From NCBI RefSeq assembly GCF_001096185.1, contig NZ_CRPU01000001.1:434001-498000 (forward strand): a stretch of DNA of 64,000 bases, given 5' to 3'. Shown here piece after piece: positions 35,754 through 45,154 of the stretch (the stretch's first letter is position 1; the number at the start of each line of letters is the position of its first letter). The DNA is from Streptococcus pneumoniae (lineage in GTDB: Bacteria; Bacillota; Bacilli; Lactobacillales; Streptococcaceae). The notes beneath the pieces were generated by a model, which was given only the letters and a program-made list of their open reading frames with translations, did not search any database and was not told where the DNA came from. The position numbers were made by a program, and so were the translations under genes.

Positions 35754-36671
35754 CTATCCTAAAAAAATTGGTTTGCGATCTTGTCTATCTGTAAAAGGAA
35801 TGATTGGAGGTCGAGAGCGTGGCACATAATCTACAAATTCTTTACCTTCTTTATCAAACTGGGCGACTGCTAAAAATTGATCATGATAAAAGAAAAATTT
35901 ATAGTCATTTTCAAAAGCTTGACGGAGCCACTTCTCTTTTGCCAAGATTGATTTCATAGGGTAATCATCCACTGCAGGAACCCACAGAGAATTCCGATGA
36001 ACATGTGTCAACATCAAATCTCCCATATGAATCATCGTATCCTTTCCTTGTTTCAATAGAATAATACTATGACCATTACTATGACCACTCGTACGAATCA
36101 TTTGAATTTCTGGAATCACATTAATGTATTCTGAAAAAGTTGTTACTTGCTTTTCAATTGGTTCCCAGTTTTCTCTAAGATAAGTGCCTTTTGTCCGATT
36201 ATTAGGATTTCGCATTTCATACCATTCGACATCGTTTACAATGATTTTTGCTTTGGGATACTTGGATACCAAGTCTCCAGAGACATCTCTATAGGTTAAA
36301 CCACCTGAATGATCATGATGCATATGAGTCATGAGAACAACATCAATCTGACTAGTAGTCAATCCTAAGAGTTCCAAACTCTCCTCAACCCTGCTCTCTG
36401 ATAAAATACCTAAATTTCGTCTTTGTTTTTCTGATAATTTAGCTGTATCAAAACTAGTATCAATAAGGTAATTTTTCTCCTTATATTGAATCAAAATTGG
36501 ATCTGTTAGCTCAGCCATCATATTATCCTCATTGGTTGGATAATAGCGCGACCATACAACTTTAGGAACAGGGCCAAAAAGTGTTCCTGCATCAGTTAAT
36601 TTATCTGCACCACGTAGCCAAGTCAACTTCATATCATGGAACTGGTATTCCTGTAGTGTGAGATTTGTCAT
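35754..36671 (-). CDS. Metallo-beta-lactamase fold hydrolase
   Basis: A 305-aa enzyme with the zinc motif LMTHMHHDHSGGL, a later RTSGHSNGHS histidine and HMGDLMLTH. The order resembles lactonase-type members (AttM/AiiA group) and other MBL hydrolases. It starts three bases after the acyl-CoA dehydrogenase stop, so it belongs to the same transcript. Its job may be hydrolysis of a lactone or a thioester related to the pathway; this is inferred from position. Confidence 0.75.
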   Translation of the reverse strand: MTNLTLQEYQFHDMKLTWLRGADKLTDAGTLFGPVPKVVWSRYYPTNEDNMMAELTDPILIQYKEKNYLIDTSFDTAKLSEKQRRNLGILSESRVEESLELLGLTTSQIDVVLMTHMHHDHSGGLTYRDVSGDLVSKYPKAKIIVNDVEWYEMRNPNNRTKGTYLRENWEPIEKQVTTFSEYINVIPEIQMIRTSGHSNGHSIILLKQGKDTMIHMGDLMLTHVHRNSLWVPAVDDYPMKSILAKEKWLRQAFENDYKFFFYHDQFLAVAQFDKEGKEFVDYVPRSRPPIIPFTDRQDRKPIFLG

Positions 36672-36674
36672 TCT

Positions 36675-37790
36675 TTACTCCTTTAGCCACTGACAGGCAA
36701 TTCGCTTGCGAATCGAATCTCCTGATTTACCATACATTTCAAGCGTTTTAGCATCTTTTAAATACCGGTCAATGGGAATATCTTCCACAGTATGCAGAGG
36801 GCTCATCAACCGAATAATATCCTCAGAAATCTCCAAGGCAACTTTTGTTGTATAAAGTTTAATCTGACATACAAACAAAAGTGCATCTCCCATGTTATCT
36901 TGATACGAATTAAAATACGCTTTTGCTGAACACAATTTTGTATACAAGTCTGCAAACTGATACTGATAAACAGTTGCATCTAGTAAACGCTTGCCAAACC
37001 CACGTTTAACTTTCACAAAAGACAATCCTTTTTCAAATGCACCTTCAGCAACTCCGAGGGAGACTGCACTAAGACCAAGCTGTAATTTTTGAAGAATATC
37101 ATTCAATTGTTCAGCACCTGATAAGCTCAAACCCAATAATCTGTCTTGCGTCAGAAGCACATTGTCAAAGGCAACAGAACTGATGGGTAACCCCTTTAGA
37201 CCTGGTTTGCTAATGTCATCACCAATAACAACACCTGGGTCTCTTGTATCGACTATGAAAAAACCAAAAGAATCTTTTCCCCCATCTGCTTCTATCTTCG
37301 CAAGTATCAATAAAATATCAGCAAATCGACAATTAGACACAATTGATTTTTCACCTGATAAACGCCAACCAGTAGCTGTTTTCGCAGCAATAGTTTCAAT
37401 TACTGACAAACTTTCCATGGATTTTCCTTCAGAGAATCCCAAGCCTACTAATCTCTCACCTTTTACTAATGATTCAAGATAGTGAGACTGCTGGTCTATG
37501 GTTCCAAAGCGCATAAAAGGGTAGATTCCATAGTAAGCTTGAGTCAATAAAATTGTAGAAAATGCTGGAAAATACTTTGCAATCAGACGAATAAGAGTTA
37601 GAAAAGGTACAGTCGACCCATCAAGCTGACTATCTACACAAGAGGAAAAAATATTATATTTATCAATAAATTTAGAGAGCAATTCTTTCGGAAATTGATT
37701 TTCATCCTCCCTGTTCCTCAAATAGGGTAAAAGTAAATTCCGTAACTCTGCATCCAGTTTATGCTCCAAGGCATTATTATCAATCATCAT
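36675..37790 (-). CDS. Acyl-CoA dehydrogenase family protein (divergent)
   Basis: A 371-aa protein of the acyl-CoA dehydrogenase fold: GLGFSEGKSMESLSVIETIAAKT, GWRLSGEKSIVSNCRFADILLI, GFGKRLLDATVYQYQFADLYTK. The substrate-base region near the C-terminus lacks the clear YEG motif of its paralogue at 43909. It may act on an unusual substrate or as a flavin monooxygenase-like member. The codons at 37796 (GTG), 37790 and 37787 (ATG) are all possible starts behind GAGGTGA; I use 37790. It follows the LysR gene closely. Confidence 0.7.
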   Translation of the reverse strand: MMIDNNALEHKLDAELRNLLLPYLRNREDENQFPKELLSKFIDKYNIFSSCVDSQLDGSTVPFLTLIRLIAKYFPAFSTILLTQAYYGIYPFMRFGTIDQQSHYLESLVKGERLVGLGFSEGKSMESLSVIETIAAKTATGWRLSGEKSIVSNCRFADILLILAKIEADGGKDSFGFFIVDTRDPGVVIGDDISKPGLKGLPISSVAFDNVLLTQDRLLGLSLSGAEQLNDILQKLQLGLSAVSLGVAEGAFEKGLSFVKVKRGFGKRLLDATVYQYQFADLYTKLCSAKAYFNSYQDNMGDALLFVCQIKLYTTKVALEISEDIIRLMSPLHTVEDIPIDRYLKDAKTLEMYGKSGDSIRKRIACQWLKE

Positions 37791-37802
37791 CTTCACCTCA
37801 AT

Positions 37803-38711
37803 TTAATTATCAGCAACAGGTTGGTAATAATCCCTCAATAGCTCTTCGTAAACATATGATTCAACCTCACTATAGGAAGGTTTATATGGTCTACAAAACC
37901 AAATATTAAATGGAATCGAATCTTTAAAAGTCACTGCTTTAAAGCGACTACTATCTACTAGATGGCTAATCGGTTTAGGTAAAATCGCGATTAAGTCCGT
38001 TTGGTAAGTTGACTCAACCAAAAAGTCCCATGTAGAGGAAAGATAAGCAAATTTAGGAGAAATTCCCTGTGAAGCGAATTTTTCAGTAACCAAATCATAA
38101 GTAGTAAAGGACTTATTAAAGGTTGCTATCTCATAGTCAGATATATCTGACCATTCCAGCAATCCTTTATCTGAAAGTGGATGATTTTTATCCATATAAG
38201 CAACATACTCATCCAGTTGGATAACATGCTGATCAAACTTCTTTGTATCCAACAAGGTAGGCTCAATCAAAAATGCTAGGCTCAAATCTCCTTCCGTCAT
38301 TTTTTGACGAATTTCTTTTCCCCCTCCTTCTGTTACTTGTATATGGATATGAGGGTTATTTTTGAAAAATTGTGGAAGCAAACTAGCAAAATACACACGT
38401 AAAATCAAGGATGGAATTCCAAGGTTTATTGTCCCTTTTTGTTTTTGCGCTTCACTATGAATCATGGAAAGCATTTCTTCATGACGATTCACAATCTCAG
38501 TAGCAAACCGATAAATCTTTCTTCCAGCTCCAGTGAGACTTTCTAATCTCCCATTTTTTCTATGAAATAGCTGAACCCCTTCAGTCGCTTCAAAATTTGT
38601 TACAAACTGACTTAAGGCAGACTGACTGATGTGGATTTTTTTCGCAGCAATGGAAAGATTACATCCACATTCTATAATATTGATAAAATAATTCATTTGA
38701 ATAATATCCAC
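37803..38711 (-). CDS. LysR-family transcriptional regulator
   Basis: A 302-aa LysR regulator. The N-terminal winged HTH (LSIAAKKIHISQSALSQFVTNFEATEGVQLFHR) is complete and a periplasmic-binding-like effector domain follows (residues ~90-295). It starts with GTG at 38711 behind AGAGGTGA. Placed between the two halves of the acyl-CoA cluster and in the same direction, it probably controls them in response to a pathway acid or CoA ester. Confidence 0.88.
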   Translation of the reverse strand: MDIIQMNYFINIIECGCNLSIAAKKIHISQSALSQFVTNFEATEGVQLFHRKNGRLESLTGAGRKIYRFATEIVNRHEEMLSMIHSEAQKQKGTINLGIPSLILRVYFASLLPQFFKNNPHIHIQVTEGGGKEIRQKMTEGDLSLAFLIEPTLLDTKKFDQHVIQLDEYVAYMDKNHPLSDKGLLEWSDISDYEIATFNKSFTTYDLVTEKFASQGISPKFAYLSSTWDFLVESTYQTDLIAILPKPISHLVDSSRFKAVTFKDSIPFNIWFCRPYKPSYSEVESYVYEELLRDYYQPVADN

Positions 38712-39007
38712 TGGCCAATCACCTCTCTTTCCTTCACTACTATATATACTATCTTTTTTACCAAACTTATACGCAAACAGGAAACTCTAAACTAACACAA
38801 GCTCAGTTCTATCTCCGTTATTTATACAAGCTACCCAATAATTAAATCTTATAGCAAATCATATAATTCAGAAATCTTTCAACCTCTTTTCATTAGGTAT
38901 AGTCTGTTAGATAACTATTGCACTCCATTTATAAATCGCTTACAAAAGTTATCAATATATATCATACCACACTATGAAAAAAATAGCTTCCTGACGATTG
39001 CTCATTA
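38712..39007. other. Spacer between CoA-transferase operon and LysR operon
   Basis: A 296-bp AT-rich gap with no gene. A cre-like site (TGTAAGCGATTTAT on the minus strand, 38931-38944) lies in it, and the LysR operon promoter must be here; no unique -35/-10 pair stands out. Confidence 0.5.
38931..38944 (-). promoter_or_regulatory. cre-like site upstream of the LysR operon
   Basis: TGTAAGCGATTTAT on the minus strand matches the cre consensus except the last two positions. It shares the TGTAAGCG core with the site before the acyl-CoA dehydrogenase at 43909. Confidence 0.4.
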
Positions 39008-39661
39008 TCAAATAGGCATGATTTTCAAATCATCTGAAACAATAACATCTCCGTCTGTCTTTTCAAGGACTTCCTCTAAAGTCACACCAGGAGCTAATTC
39101 CTTCAATAAGAATTTACCATCTTGGATTCCAAAAACAGCTAAATCAGTAATAATCAAATCCAATACTCCTTTAGCTGATAAAGGAAGGGTACACTCTTTC
39201 AACAATTTTGATTGACCATCCCCTGTCGTATGTTGAATCGCACCAATAACACGTTTTGCTCCAACCAGTAAGTCCATAGCACCACCCATACCTGGGGCAA
39301 ACTTACCTGGAATAATCCAGTTTGCGATACTACCGTCTTGGCTCACTTCAAGTGCACCTAATACTGTAGCATCCACATGACCTCCACGAATAATCGCAAA
39401 AGATGTTTGCAAATCAAACAAGGCGGCTCCTGGCAACAAGGTGATTGGGGCACCTCCCGAATTTGCCAAGTTTGCATTATATCCATCTTTGGTAGGGGTT
39501 TCCCCAAAACGAAGAGCTCCATTTTCTGCTTGAAGAATGACATTAACTCCCTCAGGGATATAATCGGCAGATGCGTTTGGAATACCAAAGCCCAGATTCA
39601 CAACATCCCCATCTTTAAACTCAAGCGCCACACGTCTTGCAATAATTTCTTTTGCCTTCAT
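39008..39661 (-). CDS. atoA: 3-oxoacid CoA-transferase subunit B
   Basis: A 217-aa subunit of a class I CoA transferase. NLGFGIPNASADYIPEG and QAENGALRFG (containing the catalytic-Glu ENG motif), and PGKFAPGMGGAMDLLVGAKRVI are typical of the AtoA/ScoB subunit. It starts one base after the alpha-subunit gene. The complex transfers CoA from a donor such as acetyl-CoA to a short-chain acid or 3-oxoacid. Confidence 0.92.
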   Translation of the reverse strand: MKAKEIIARRVALEFKDGDVVNLGFGIPNASADYIPEGVNVILQAENGALRFGETPTKDGYNANLANSGGAPITLLPGAALFDLQTSFAIIRGGHVDATVLGALEVSQDGSIANWIIPGKFAPGMGGAMDLLVGAKRVIGAIQHTTGDGQSKLLKECTLPLSAKGVLDLIITDLAVFGIQDGKFLLKELAPGVTLEEVLEKTDGDVIVSDDLKIMPI

Positions 39662-39662
39662 T

Positions 39663-40385
39663 TTAGTTTACCCCCGCAAGTTTCTTAGTCTCTGTCCACA
39701 AATCACCCATCATTTTATGATGCTCTTCTGGAGACAATCCCTGAACAACATAATCGACAAGGATACCTGGGATGTAAATATCATTAGGATCAATTTCTCC
39801 CACTTCTAACAACTCATTAGTTTCTACAATGACTGTATTAGCTGCCAAAGCTAGCTGAAGTGAAATATTTTTTGTCGTACCGTCCAAGTATAAGTTCCCA
39901 TACTTGTCTGCCTTCGTAGCCTTAATCAAAGCTACATCAATCTTCAATGGATCATAAATTAAATATTCTTTTCCATTGCGAGTAACCTTCTCCTGATCTT
40001 TTTCCAAAATAGTACCTACACCTGTTGGTGTCAATACTGCTCCTAGACCAGCTCCAGCTGCATGTAATCGTTCAACAACAGTTCCCATTGGAGTAAATTC
40101 AACTTCCATATTTCCACTGAAATACTCGTGTTGAGCTGCTGCAGACGTTCCTACGTGAGCTGCAATGTATTTTTTAACTTGGTGATTTTCACAAAGACGC
40201 CCCACACCGACTTCCTTACCAGGTTGAGATGTTACGACTGATACCAATGTCAAATCTTGCTGGTTTTGAGAAACCAATTCTTCAATCAATTCAAGTGGTT
40301 CCCCTACTCCAAGAAAACCTGAAATTCCTACTTTATCTCCTGAGTGAATCAAGGAAATTGCATCCGATAATGTTACAACTTGCAT
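39663..40385 (-). CDS. atoD: 3-oxoacid CoA-transferase subunit A
   Basis: A 240-aa AtoD/ScoA subunit. Features are SGDKVGISGFLGVGEPLELIEEL (glycine-rich CoA loop), FTPMGTVVERLHAAGAGLGAVLTPTGVGT, DVALIKATKADKYGNLYL, and a C-terminal segment with IYIPGILVDYVVQ. It sits between the hydratase and the beta subunit with short gaps, so it is part of one operon. Some homologues are annotated as acetate or butyrate CoA-transferases. Confidence 0.92.
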   Translation of the reverse strand: MQVVTLSDAISLIHSGDKVGISGFLGVGEPLELIEELVSQNQQDLTLVSVVTSQPGKEVGVGRLCENHQVKKYIAAHVGTSAAAQHEYFSGNMEVEFTPMGTVVERLHAAGAGLGAVLTPTGVGTILEKDQEKVTRNGKEYLIYDPLKIDVALIKATKADKYGNLYLDGTTKNISLQLALAANTVIVETNELLEVGEIDPNDIYIPGILVDYVVQGLSPEEHHKMMGDLWTETKKLAGVN

Positions 40386-40401
40386 CTTCTATCTCCTCTT
40401 T

Positions 40402-41181
40402 CTATTTACGCTGAAACTCAGCTTTGCGTTTCTCAACAAAAGCGCGCATTCCTTCTACCTTATCTTCTGTTGAGAAGAGGAGAGCTTCAGCTTCTGTTTC
40501 TAATCGAATCGCATTTTTAAGTGGGAGTTCTGATCCAACTTGAATAATATGCTTGGCTTTTTCAACTGCCAAAGGAGCGTTTTTCATAATAGAGACTGCC
40601 AATTCCTCAGCTGCTGTCAACAATTCCTCGGCTGCCACCAATCTATTCAAGATGCCTAATTCATAGGCTTCTTGACCTTTAACCATTCTAGCAGTAAAAA
40701 TTAGTTCTTTTGTCTTGCTGGTACCAATTAAGCGAGACATTCTTTGTGTTCCAGCAAATCCTGGAATAATACCTAGGCCTACCTCTGGAAATCCTACAGT
40801 GGTCTTTTCGTAACCAATACGAATATCTGTTGATAGAGCTAATTCCAAACCACCTCCTAAAGCATAACCGTTTAGAACTGCAATAGTTGGTTGCGTTAGT
40901 TCAGATAGACGGGTAAACGTATCATTAGCATAGGTCATATAATCATGTGCTTGGATAGGAGACATTTGATCCATCTCTTTGATATCCGCTCCTGCAACAA
41001 ATGCTTTTTCACCTTGTCCAGTCACAATCACAACACGAATATCATCACTTGCTTCAATTTTGTCTAAAACATGATTTAAGTCAGTCAAAACTTCTGAACT
41101 TAAAGCATTCAAAGCTGCTGGACGATTTATTGTAAGGTAACCAATCCCATTCTTCTGCTCTAATAAAACTGTTTTACTCAT
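40402..41181 (-). CDS. Enoyl-CoA hydratase (crotonase)
   Basis: A 259-aa crotonase. The oxyanion-hole segments AFVAGADIKEM and GYALGGGLELALSTDIRIG (with catalytic Glu) and the second Glu region (PEVGLGIIPGFAGTQRMSRLIG) are complete. It hydrates 2-enoyl-CoA to 3-hydroxyacyl-CoA. Start 41181 follows TAGGAG; the longer frame to 41244 is not used. It heads the hydratase-CoA transferase operon. Confidence 0.93.
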   Translation of the reverse strand: MSKTVLLEQKNGIGYLTINRPAALNALSSEVLTDLNHVLDKIEASDDIRVVIVTGQGEKAFVAGADIKEMDQMSPIQAHDYMTYANDTFTRLSELTQPTIAVLNGYALGGGLELALSTDIRIGYEKTTVGFPEVGLGIIPGFAGTQRMSRLIGTSKTKELIFTARMVKGQEAYELGILNRLVAAEELLTAAEELAVSIMKNAPLAVEKAKHIIQVGSELPLKNAIRLETEAEALLFSTEDKVEGMRAFVEKRKAEFQRK

Positions 41182-41785
41182 TATTCTGCTCCTACTTAAT
41201 TTTTTTTGAGTACAGAGTACAGTGTCAACAAATACCGATACCAAATGTAAGAGCTTACATTTTTATGATAACTCATTTAAATCAATCCGTCTACTTAATC
41301 TTAGTTTATAATCCTATAAGTACAGCTTATAGTTTAATTTTGCTTCAAATAATCCCCATCAAATGAACGATAGCAATCACATAAATACATATATGAGCAT
41401 TAAAAAATAGTTCATTTCAACAATATCAACTACCTTAAGTCTAGAAAAATATATAGCGAAGTGAATATGGACTAGTGCAATATCGTTTCTAAACTAATTG
41501 ATTTGAATTCAAAAATTAAATTGTTAAATTCTTGTTTCACTTTAATATAGAAGTTACTTTTTAAACGCCTTTTCCTAACAGCTCTACTACAATTCTTATC
41601 CAGCAGACTTAGATCTTAATTTAATCTATGTTCCATGACTGCTACTAACTTACACTATCAAAAATACCTTATCACGCAGCATCATGAAGAGCATGCATGA
41701 TAAGGTATAAGAATTATCAGTTTTCAAATAAAACTCTATTTAATAATAGTATATTCAAAGAAATACACACGACATAAATAGTTCA
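41182..41785. other. 604-bp AT-rich spacer in the acyl-CoA cluster
   Basis: No coding sequence seen on either strand. It contains the palindromic cre-like site at 41246-41259, a minus-strand TTGACA (41223-41228), and near the thiolase end a hairpin-capable CTTATCACGCAGCATC / GCATGATAAGG segment (about 41668-41705) that may terminate the upstream transcript. Confidence 0.5.
41246..41259. promoter_or_regulatory. Palindromic cre-like site before the hydratase operon
   Basis: TGTAAGAGCTTACA, embedded in AAATGTAAG-AG-CTTACATTT, a perfect 20-bp palindrome. It fits the cre consensus at all but one central base. It lies 65 bp upstream of the hydratase start. A binding site for the LysR protein is an alternative. 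Confidence 0.5.
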
Positions 41786-42964
41786 TTAGCGTTCAACGAT
41801 AAGAGCTGTGCCCATACCGCCTCCAATACATAGAGTCGCTAATCCAGTTTTGGCATCGCGCTTCATCATCTCATGTACAAGAGTCACTAGGATACGACAA
41901 CCTGAGGCTCCGATTGGATGACCAAGAGCAATAGCACCACCGTTAACATTGACAATATCTGTATTGAAACCAAGCGTTTTACCAACCGCACAAGCCTGGG
42001 CGGCAAAAGCTTCATTTGACTCAATCAAGTCAAGATCATCAACTGTCAAATTGCCTTTTTCAAGAGCCTTGCGTGTCGCATAAATCGGTCCACATCCCAT
42101 AATCTTAGGATCCAAACCTGCGCTTGCATAAGAACGAATGCGAGCAATCACTGGAAGTCCTAATTCTTCAGCTTTGTCAGCACTCATGACCAAGACAGCT
42201 GCTGCTCCATCATTGATACCAGAAGCATTCCCCGCCGTAACAGAACCGTCTTTTTTGAAAACAGGACGTAACTTAGACAAGCTTTCCAAGCTGGCATCTT
42301 TTCTAGGAAATTCGTCTGTATCAAAGACAACCGGATCTCCTTTACGTTGCGGAATGACCACTGGAACAATTTCTTCTTTAAAGCGTCCAGATTCTATAGC
42401 TGCAACTGCTCTTTTTTGTGATTCTAAAGCAAGAGCATCTTGATCATCTCTGCTAATACCATATTCTTCAGCCACATTCTCAGCTGTAATCCCCATATGA
42501 TATTCGTTGAAGGCATCAGACAACCCATCTTTAATCATGGTATCAACAACGTTAGAGTCTCCCATGCGTCCTCCCCAGCGGAAGTTTGGCAATACGTATG
42601 GAGCTTGACTCATATTTTCTGCCCCACCAGCTACGATGATATCAGCATCCCCACACTGAATAGCTTGAGCAGCCAATTGTACTGCCTTCAAACCTGAACC
42701 ACAAACCTTATTGATAGTAAAAGCTGGTGTAAATTCAGGGAGTCCTGCATGAATACTCATTTGGCGAGCCACATTTTGACCTAAACCTGCACCTAGGACA
42801 TTCCCCATGATCACTTCATCTACCTGCTCTGGTTTAATATTCGCTTTTTCCAAAACACTCTTAATTACCAAAGAGCCCAATTCGACAGCTGAAATATTCT
42901 TCAAGCTTCCTCCAAAGGAACCTAAAGGAGTACGTACCGCCGATACAATAACTACATCTTTCAT
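41786..42964 (-). CDS. Acetyl-CoA acetyltransferase (thiolase)
   Basis: A 392-aa thiolase. The acyl-binding Cys is in [11 protein letters not shown], the His in [15 protein letters not shown] and the second Cys in [11 protein letters not shown]. It cleaves acetoacetyl- or 3-oxoacyl-CoA to acetyl-CoA, or works in reverse. Start 42964 follows GGAGG. It is 17 bp after the 3-hydroxyacyl-CoA dehydrogenase and is the third gene of that operon. Confidence 0.94.
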   Translation of the reverse strand: MKDVVIVSAVRTPLGSFGGSLKNISAVELGSLVIKSVLEKANIKPEQVDEVIMGNVLGAGLGQNVARQMSIHAGLPEFTPAFTINKVCGSGLKAVQLAAQAIQCGDADIIVAGGAENMSQAPYVLPNFRWGGRMGDSNVVDTMIKDGLSDAFNEYHMGITAENVAEEYGISRDDQDALALESQKRAVAAIESGRFKEEIVPVVIPQRKGDPVVFDTDEFPRKDASLESLSKLRPVFKKDGSVTAGNASGINDGAAAVLVMSADKAEELGLPVIARIRSYASAGLDPKIMGCGPIYATRKALEKGNLTVDDLDLIESNEAFAAQACAVGKTLGFNTDIVNVNGGAIALGHPIGASGCRILVTLVHEMMKRDAKTGLATLCIGGGMGTALIVER

Positions 42965-42981
42965 GACTACCTCCATTCTTT

Positions 42982-43827
42982 CTAGTAAGTAAAGAATCCT
43001 TCTTTTGACTTACGTCCCAATTTTCCAGCCTCTACCATTTTCTTCAAAAGAGGAGCAGGACGGTATTTCTGATCACCAAATCCTTGGTTCAGAACACCCA
43101 TAATTGCAAGGCAAACATCCAATCCAATCAAATCGGCCAAAGCTAAGGGACCAATAGGATGATTAGCACCTAGTTTCATTGCCTCATCTATTTCTTCAGC
43201 ACTAGCAACTCCTTCTCCTAAGATATAAATAGCTTCATTAATCATAGGAATCAATACACGGTTTACTACAAATCCATAAGAATCTTTAACATCAACAGGA
43301 GTTTTTCCAATTTTCTTTGTAAGTTCACGGATTTCTGCCACTACTTCATCCGAAGTCTGCAAAGCTTTAATCACTTCAACTAATTTCATCACTGGAGCAG
43401 GATTAAAAAAGTGCATTCCAATCACACGTTCTTGGTTCTTAGTTGCGGCTGCAATATCTGTGATAGATAGAGAGGAAGTATTTGATGCTAGAATTGTTTT
43501 AGAATCTGTGATTTCGTCCAATTGTTTAAATATACTGAGTTTAATATCACGATTTTCAGTCGCAGCTTCAATAACCAATTGTACATTTTTCGCGTCTTCG
43601 TATGAAGTAGAAGGAATTAAATTGGCAACCACTTTGTCTTTCTCATCTGCAGATAGACGTCCTTTTTCAACCGAACGTTCCAACTGTTTTGTTATGTTAT
43701 TCAATCCTCGTTGAACAAATTCTTCTTTGATATCATTCAAATAAACCGTAAATCCAGCTTGAGCAAATACTTGAGCAATACCACTTCCCATCTGACCAGA
43801 GCCAATTATCATTACATTTGAGATCAT
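42982..43827 (-). CDS. 3-hydroxybutyryl-CoA dehydrogenase
   Basis: A 281-aa NAD-dependent dehydrogenase. Rossmann motif [17 protein letters not shown]; catalytic His in [17 protein letters not shown]; conserved [12 protein letters not shown] and [18 protein letters not shown]. It oxidises 3-hydroxyacyl-CoA to 3-oxoacyl-CoA. Middle gene between the acyl-CoA dehydrogenase and thiolase. Confidence 0.94.
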   Translation of the reverse strand: MISNVMIIGSGQMGSGIAQVFAQAGFTVYLNDIKEEFVQRGLNNITKQLERSVEKGRLSADEKDKVVANLIPSTSYEDAKNVQLVIEAATENRDIKLSIFKQLDEITDSKTILASNTSSLSITDIAAATKNQERVIGMHFFNPAPVMKLVEVIKALQTSDEVVAEIRELTKKIGKTPVDVKDSYGFVVNRVLIPMINEAIYILGEGVASAEEIDEAMKLGANHPIGPLALADLIGLDVCLAIMGVLNQGFGDQKYRPAPLLKKMVEAGKLGRKSKEGFFTY

Positions 43828-43908
43828 TTTTTCTCCTTTTTATTCTAAGTAAATCACATTATGAAGCAAGGACGATTGAAAACAAACCCTTCAATCGTCC
43901 TAGTTCTA

Positions 43909-45117
43909 TTAAACAAATGCACCCAATCCAGTAATTTCACGACCGACAATCAAAGCATTGACTTCGTGCGAACCTTCATAAGTATAGATTGATTCCGCAT
44001 CTGCAAAGAATCGTGCCACATCTGTTTCCAAAGTAATACCATTACCACCACATGTTTCACGCGCAAGAGCTACTGTTTCACGCATTACTAGGGAGTTATG
44101 CATTTTCGCTAGAGCAGAATTGAGCATCAACTCATTACCCTCTTCCTGCATTTCAGCAATACGAGTTGAGTAAGCAAGAGCTGCTACAGCATTAGCTTGC
44201 ATTCTAGCTAATTTTTCTTGAACAATTTGGAATTTGGCAATCGGACGCTTAAACTGTTGACGATCTTTTGCATATTTAAGAGCTGCCACATATGAACCAC
44301 ATGTTACTCCCATAGCAATGTGCGCTACATCGGCACGAGTAAATGTTAAAATACGTGCTACATCTCCAAATCCATTGATGTTAACCAAACGATCTGAGTC
44401 TGGAACTTCTACATTCTTCATTGTAATATGACCATTGCGGATACAACGCAGTGCAATCTTATGTGGAATAGGCTCTGCATGGTAGCCAGGGGCACCTTTA
44501 CGGACAATAAAACATTTCACCTTACCATCTGCCATATCACGAGCAAATACAGGGACAACATCTGCTGTATCTGAACCACCAACCCAACGCTTTTCTCCGT
44601 TCAAAATCCACTTATCTCCAACACGCTCAGCAGTTGTTGATAGACCACCAGCGATATCAGATCCAGAAAGCGGTTCTGTTAAGGCAAAACATCCTTGCCA
44701 GTCAAATGAAGCCAACTTAGGAAGAAATTCTTTCTGTTGTCTTTCATCCCCACCCAATAAAATAGTGTTATAGCAAAGTCCCCCATGAACTGTATAGAAC
44801 GTTGCGATTGAAGCATCGAAGCGAGCTAGTTCCAAATATAAAAATGTGATGTACAATTCAGATGGTTTATAGCTTCCTTCACGACCTTCAAACAATTTTG
44901 GATTGTTCATGATTTGAGCACCCTTAGCGACAGCATAAAATTCTTCAAATGGGAAATCAGGTTTTTCCCAGTATTCGTTGATAACTGGACGTAGATGTTT
45001 TTCAATCAAACGACGAGTTTCTTGTAGTACTTCAGCTTCCCCTAATGTTAAACCATCAGCGTAATGAAAGAGATCCTCAGGATATAGTTCACGTAAAATT
45101 TCTTGTTTTGTTGCCAT
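43909..45117 (-). CDS. Acyl-CoA dehydrogenase (glutaryl-CoA dehydrogenase-like)
   Basis: A 402-aa flavoprotein. It shows CFALTEPLSGSDIAGGLSTTAER, WILNGEKRWVGG, the ETCGGNGITLETDVARF region and the catalytic base in IYTYEGSHEVNALIVGREITG, all closest to the glutaryl-CoA dehydrogenase branch. It would oxidise an acyl-CoA to enoyl-CoA and normally needs an electron-transfer flavoprotein, whose genes are not in this window. It is the promoter-proximal gene of the dehydrogenase-HBDH-thiolase operon, with a cre-like site at its promoter. Confidence 0.9.
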   Translation of the reverse strand: MATKQEILRELYPEDLFHYADGLTLGEAEVLQETRRLIEKHLRPVINEYWEKPDFPFEEFYAVAKGAQIMNNPKLFEGREGSYKPSELYITFLYLELARFDASIATFYTVHGGLCYNTILLGGDERQQKEFLPKLASFDWQGCFALTEPLSGSDIAGGLSTTAERVGDKWILNGEKRWVGGSDTADVVPVFARDMADGKVKCFIVRKGAPGYHAEPIPHKIALRCIRNGHITMKNVEVPDSDRLVNINGFGDVARILTFTRADVAHIAMGVTCGSYVAALKYAKDRQQFKRPIAKFQIVQEKLARMQANAVAALAYSTRIAEMQEEGNELMLNSALAKMHNSLVMRETVALARETCGGNGITLETDVARFFADAESIYTYEGSHEVNALIVGREITGLGAFV

Positions 45118-45140
45118 AGTTATGACTCCTTCTTTTATTT

Positions 45141-45154
45141 TAAGAACGCTTACA
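45141..45154 (-). promoter_or_regulatory. cre-like site at the acyl-CoA dehydrogenase promoter
   Basis: Minus-strand TGTAAGCGTTCTTA matches the cre consensus at all but one position. A TAAAAT -10-like box overlaps its upstream side, so CcpA binding would block initiation. Confidence 0.55.
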
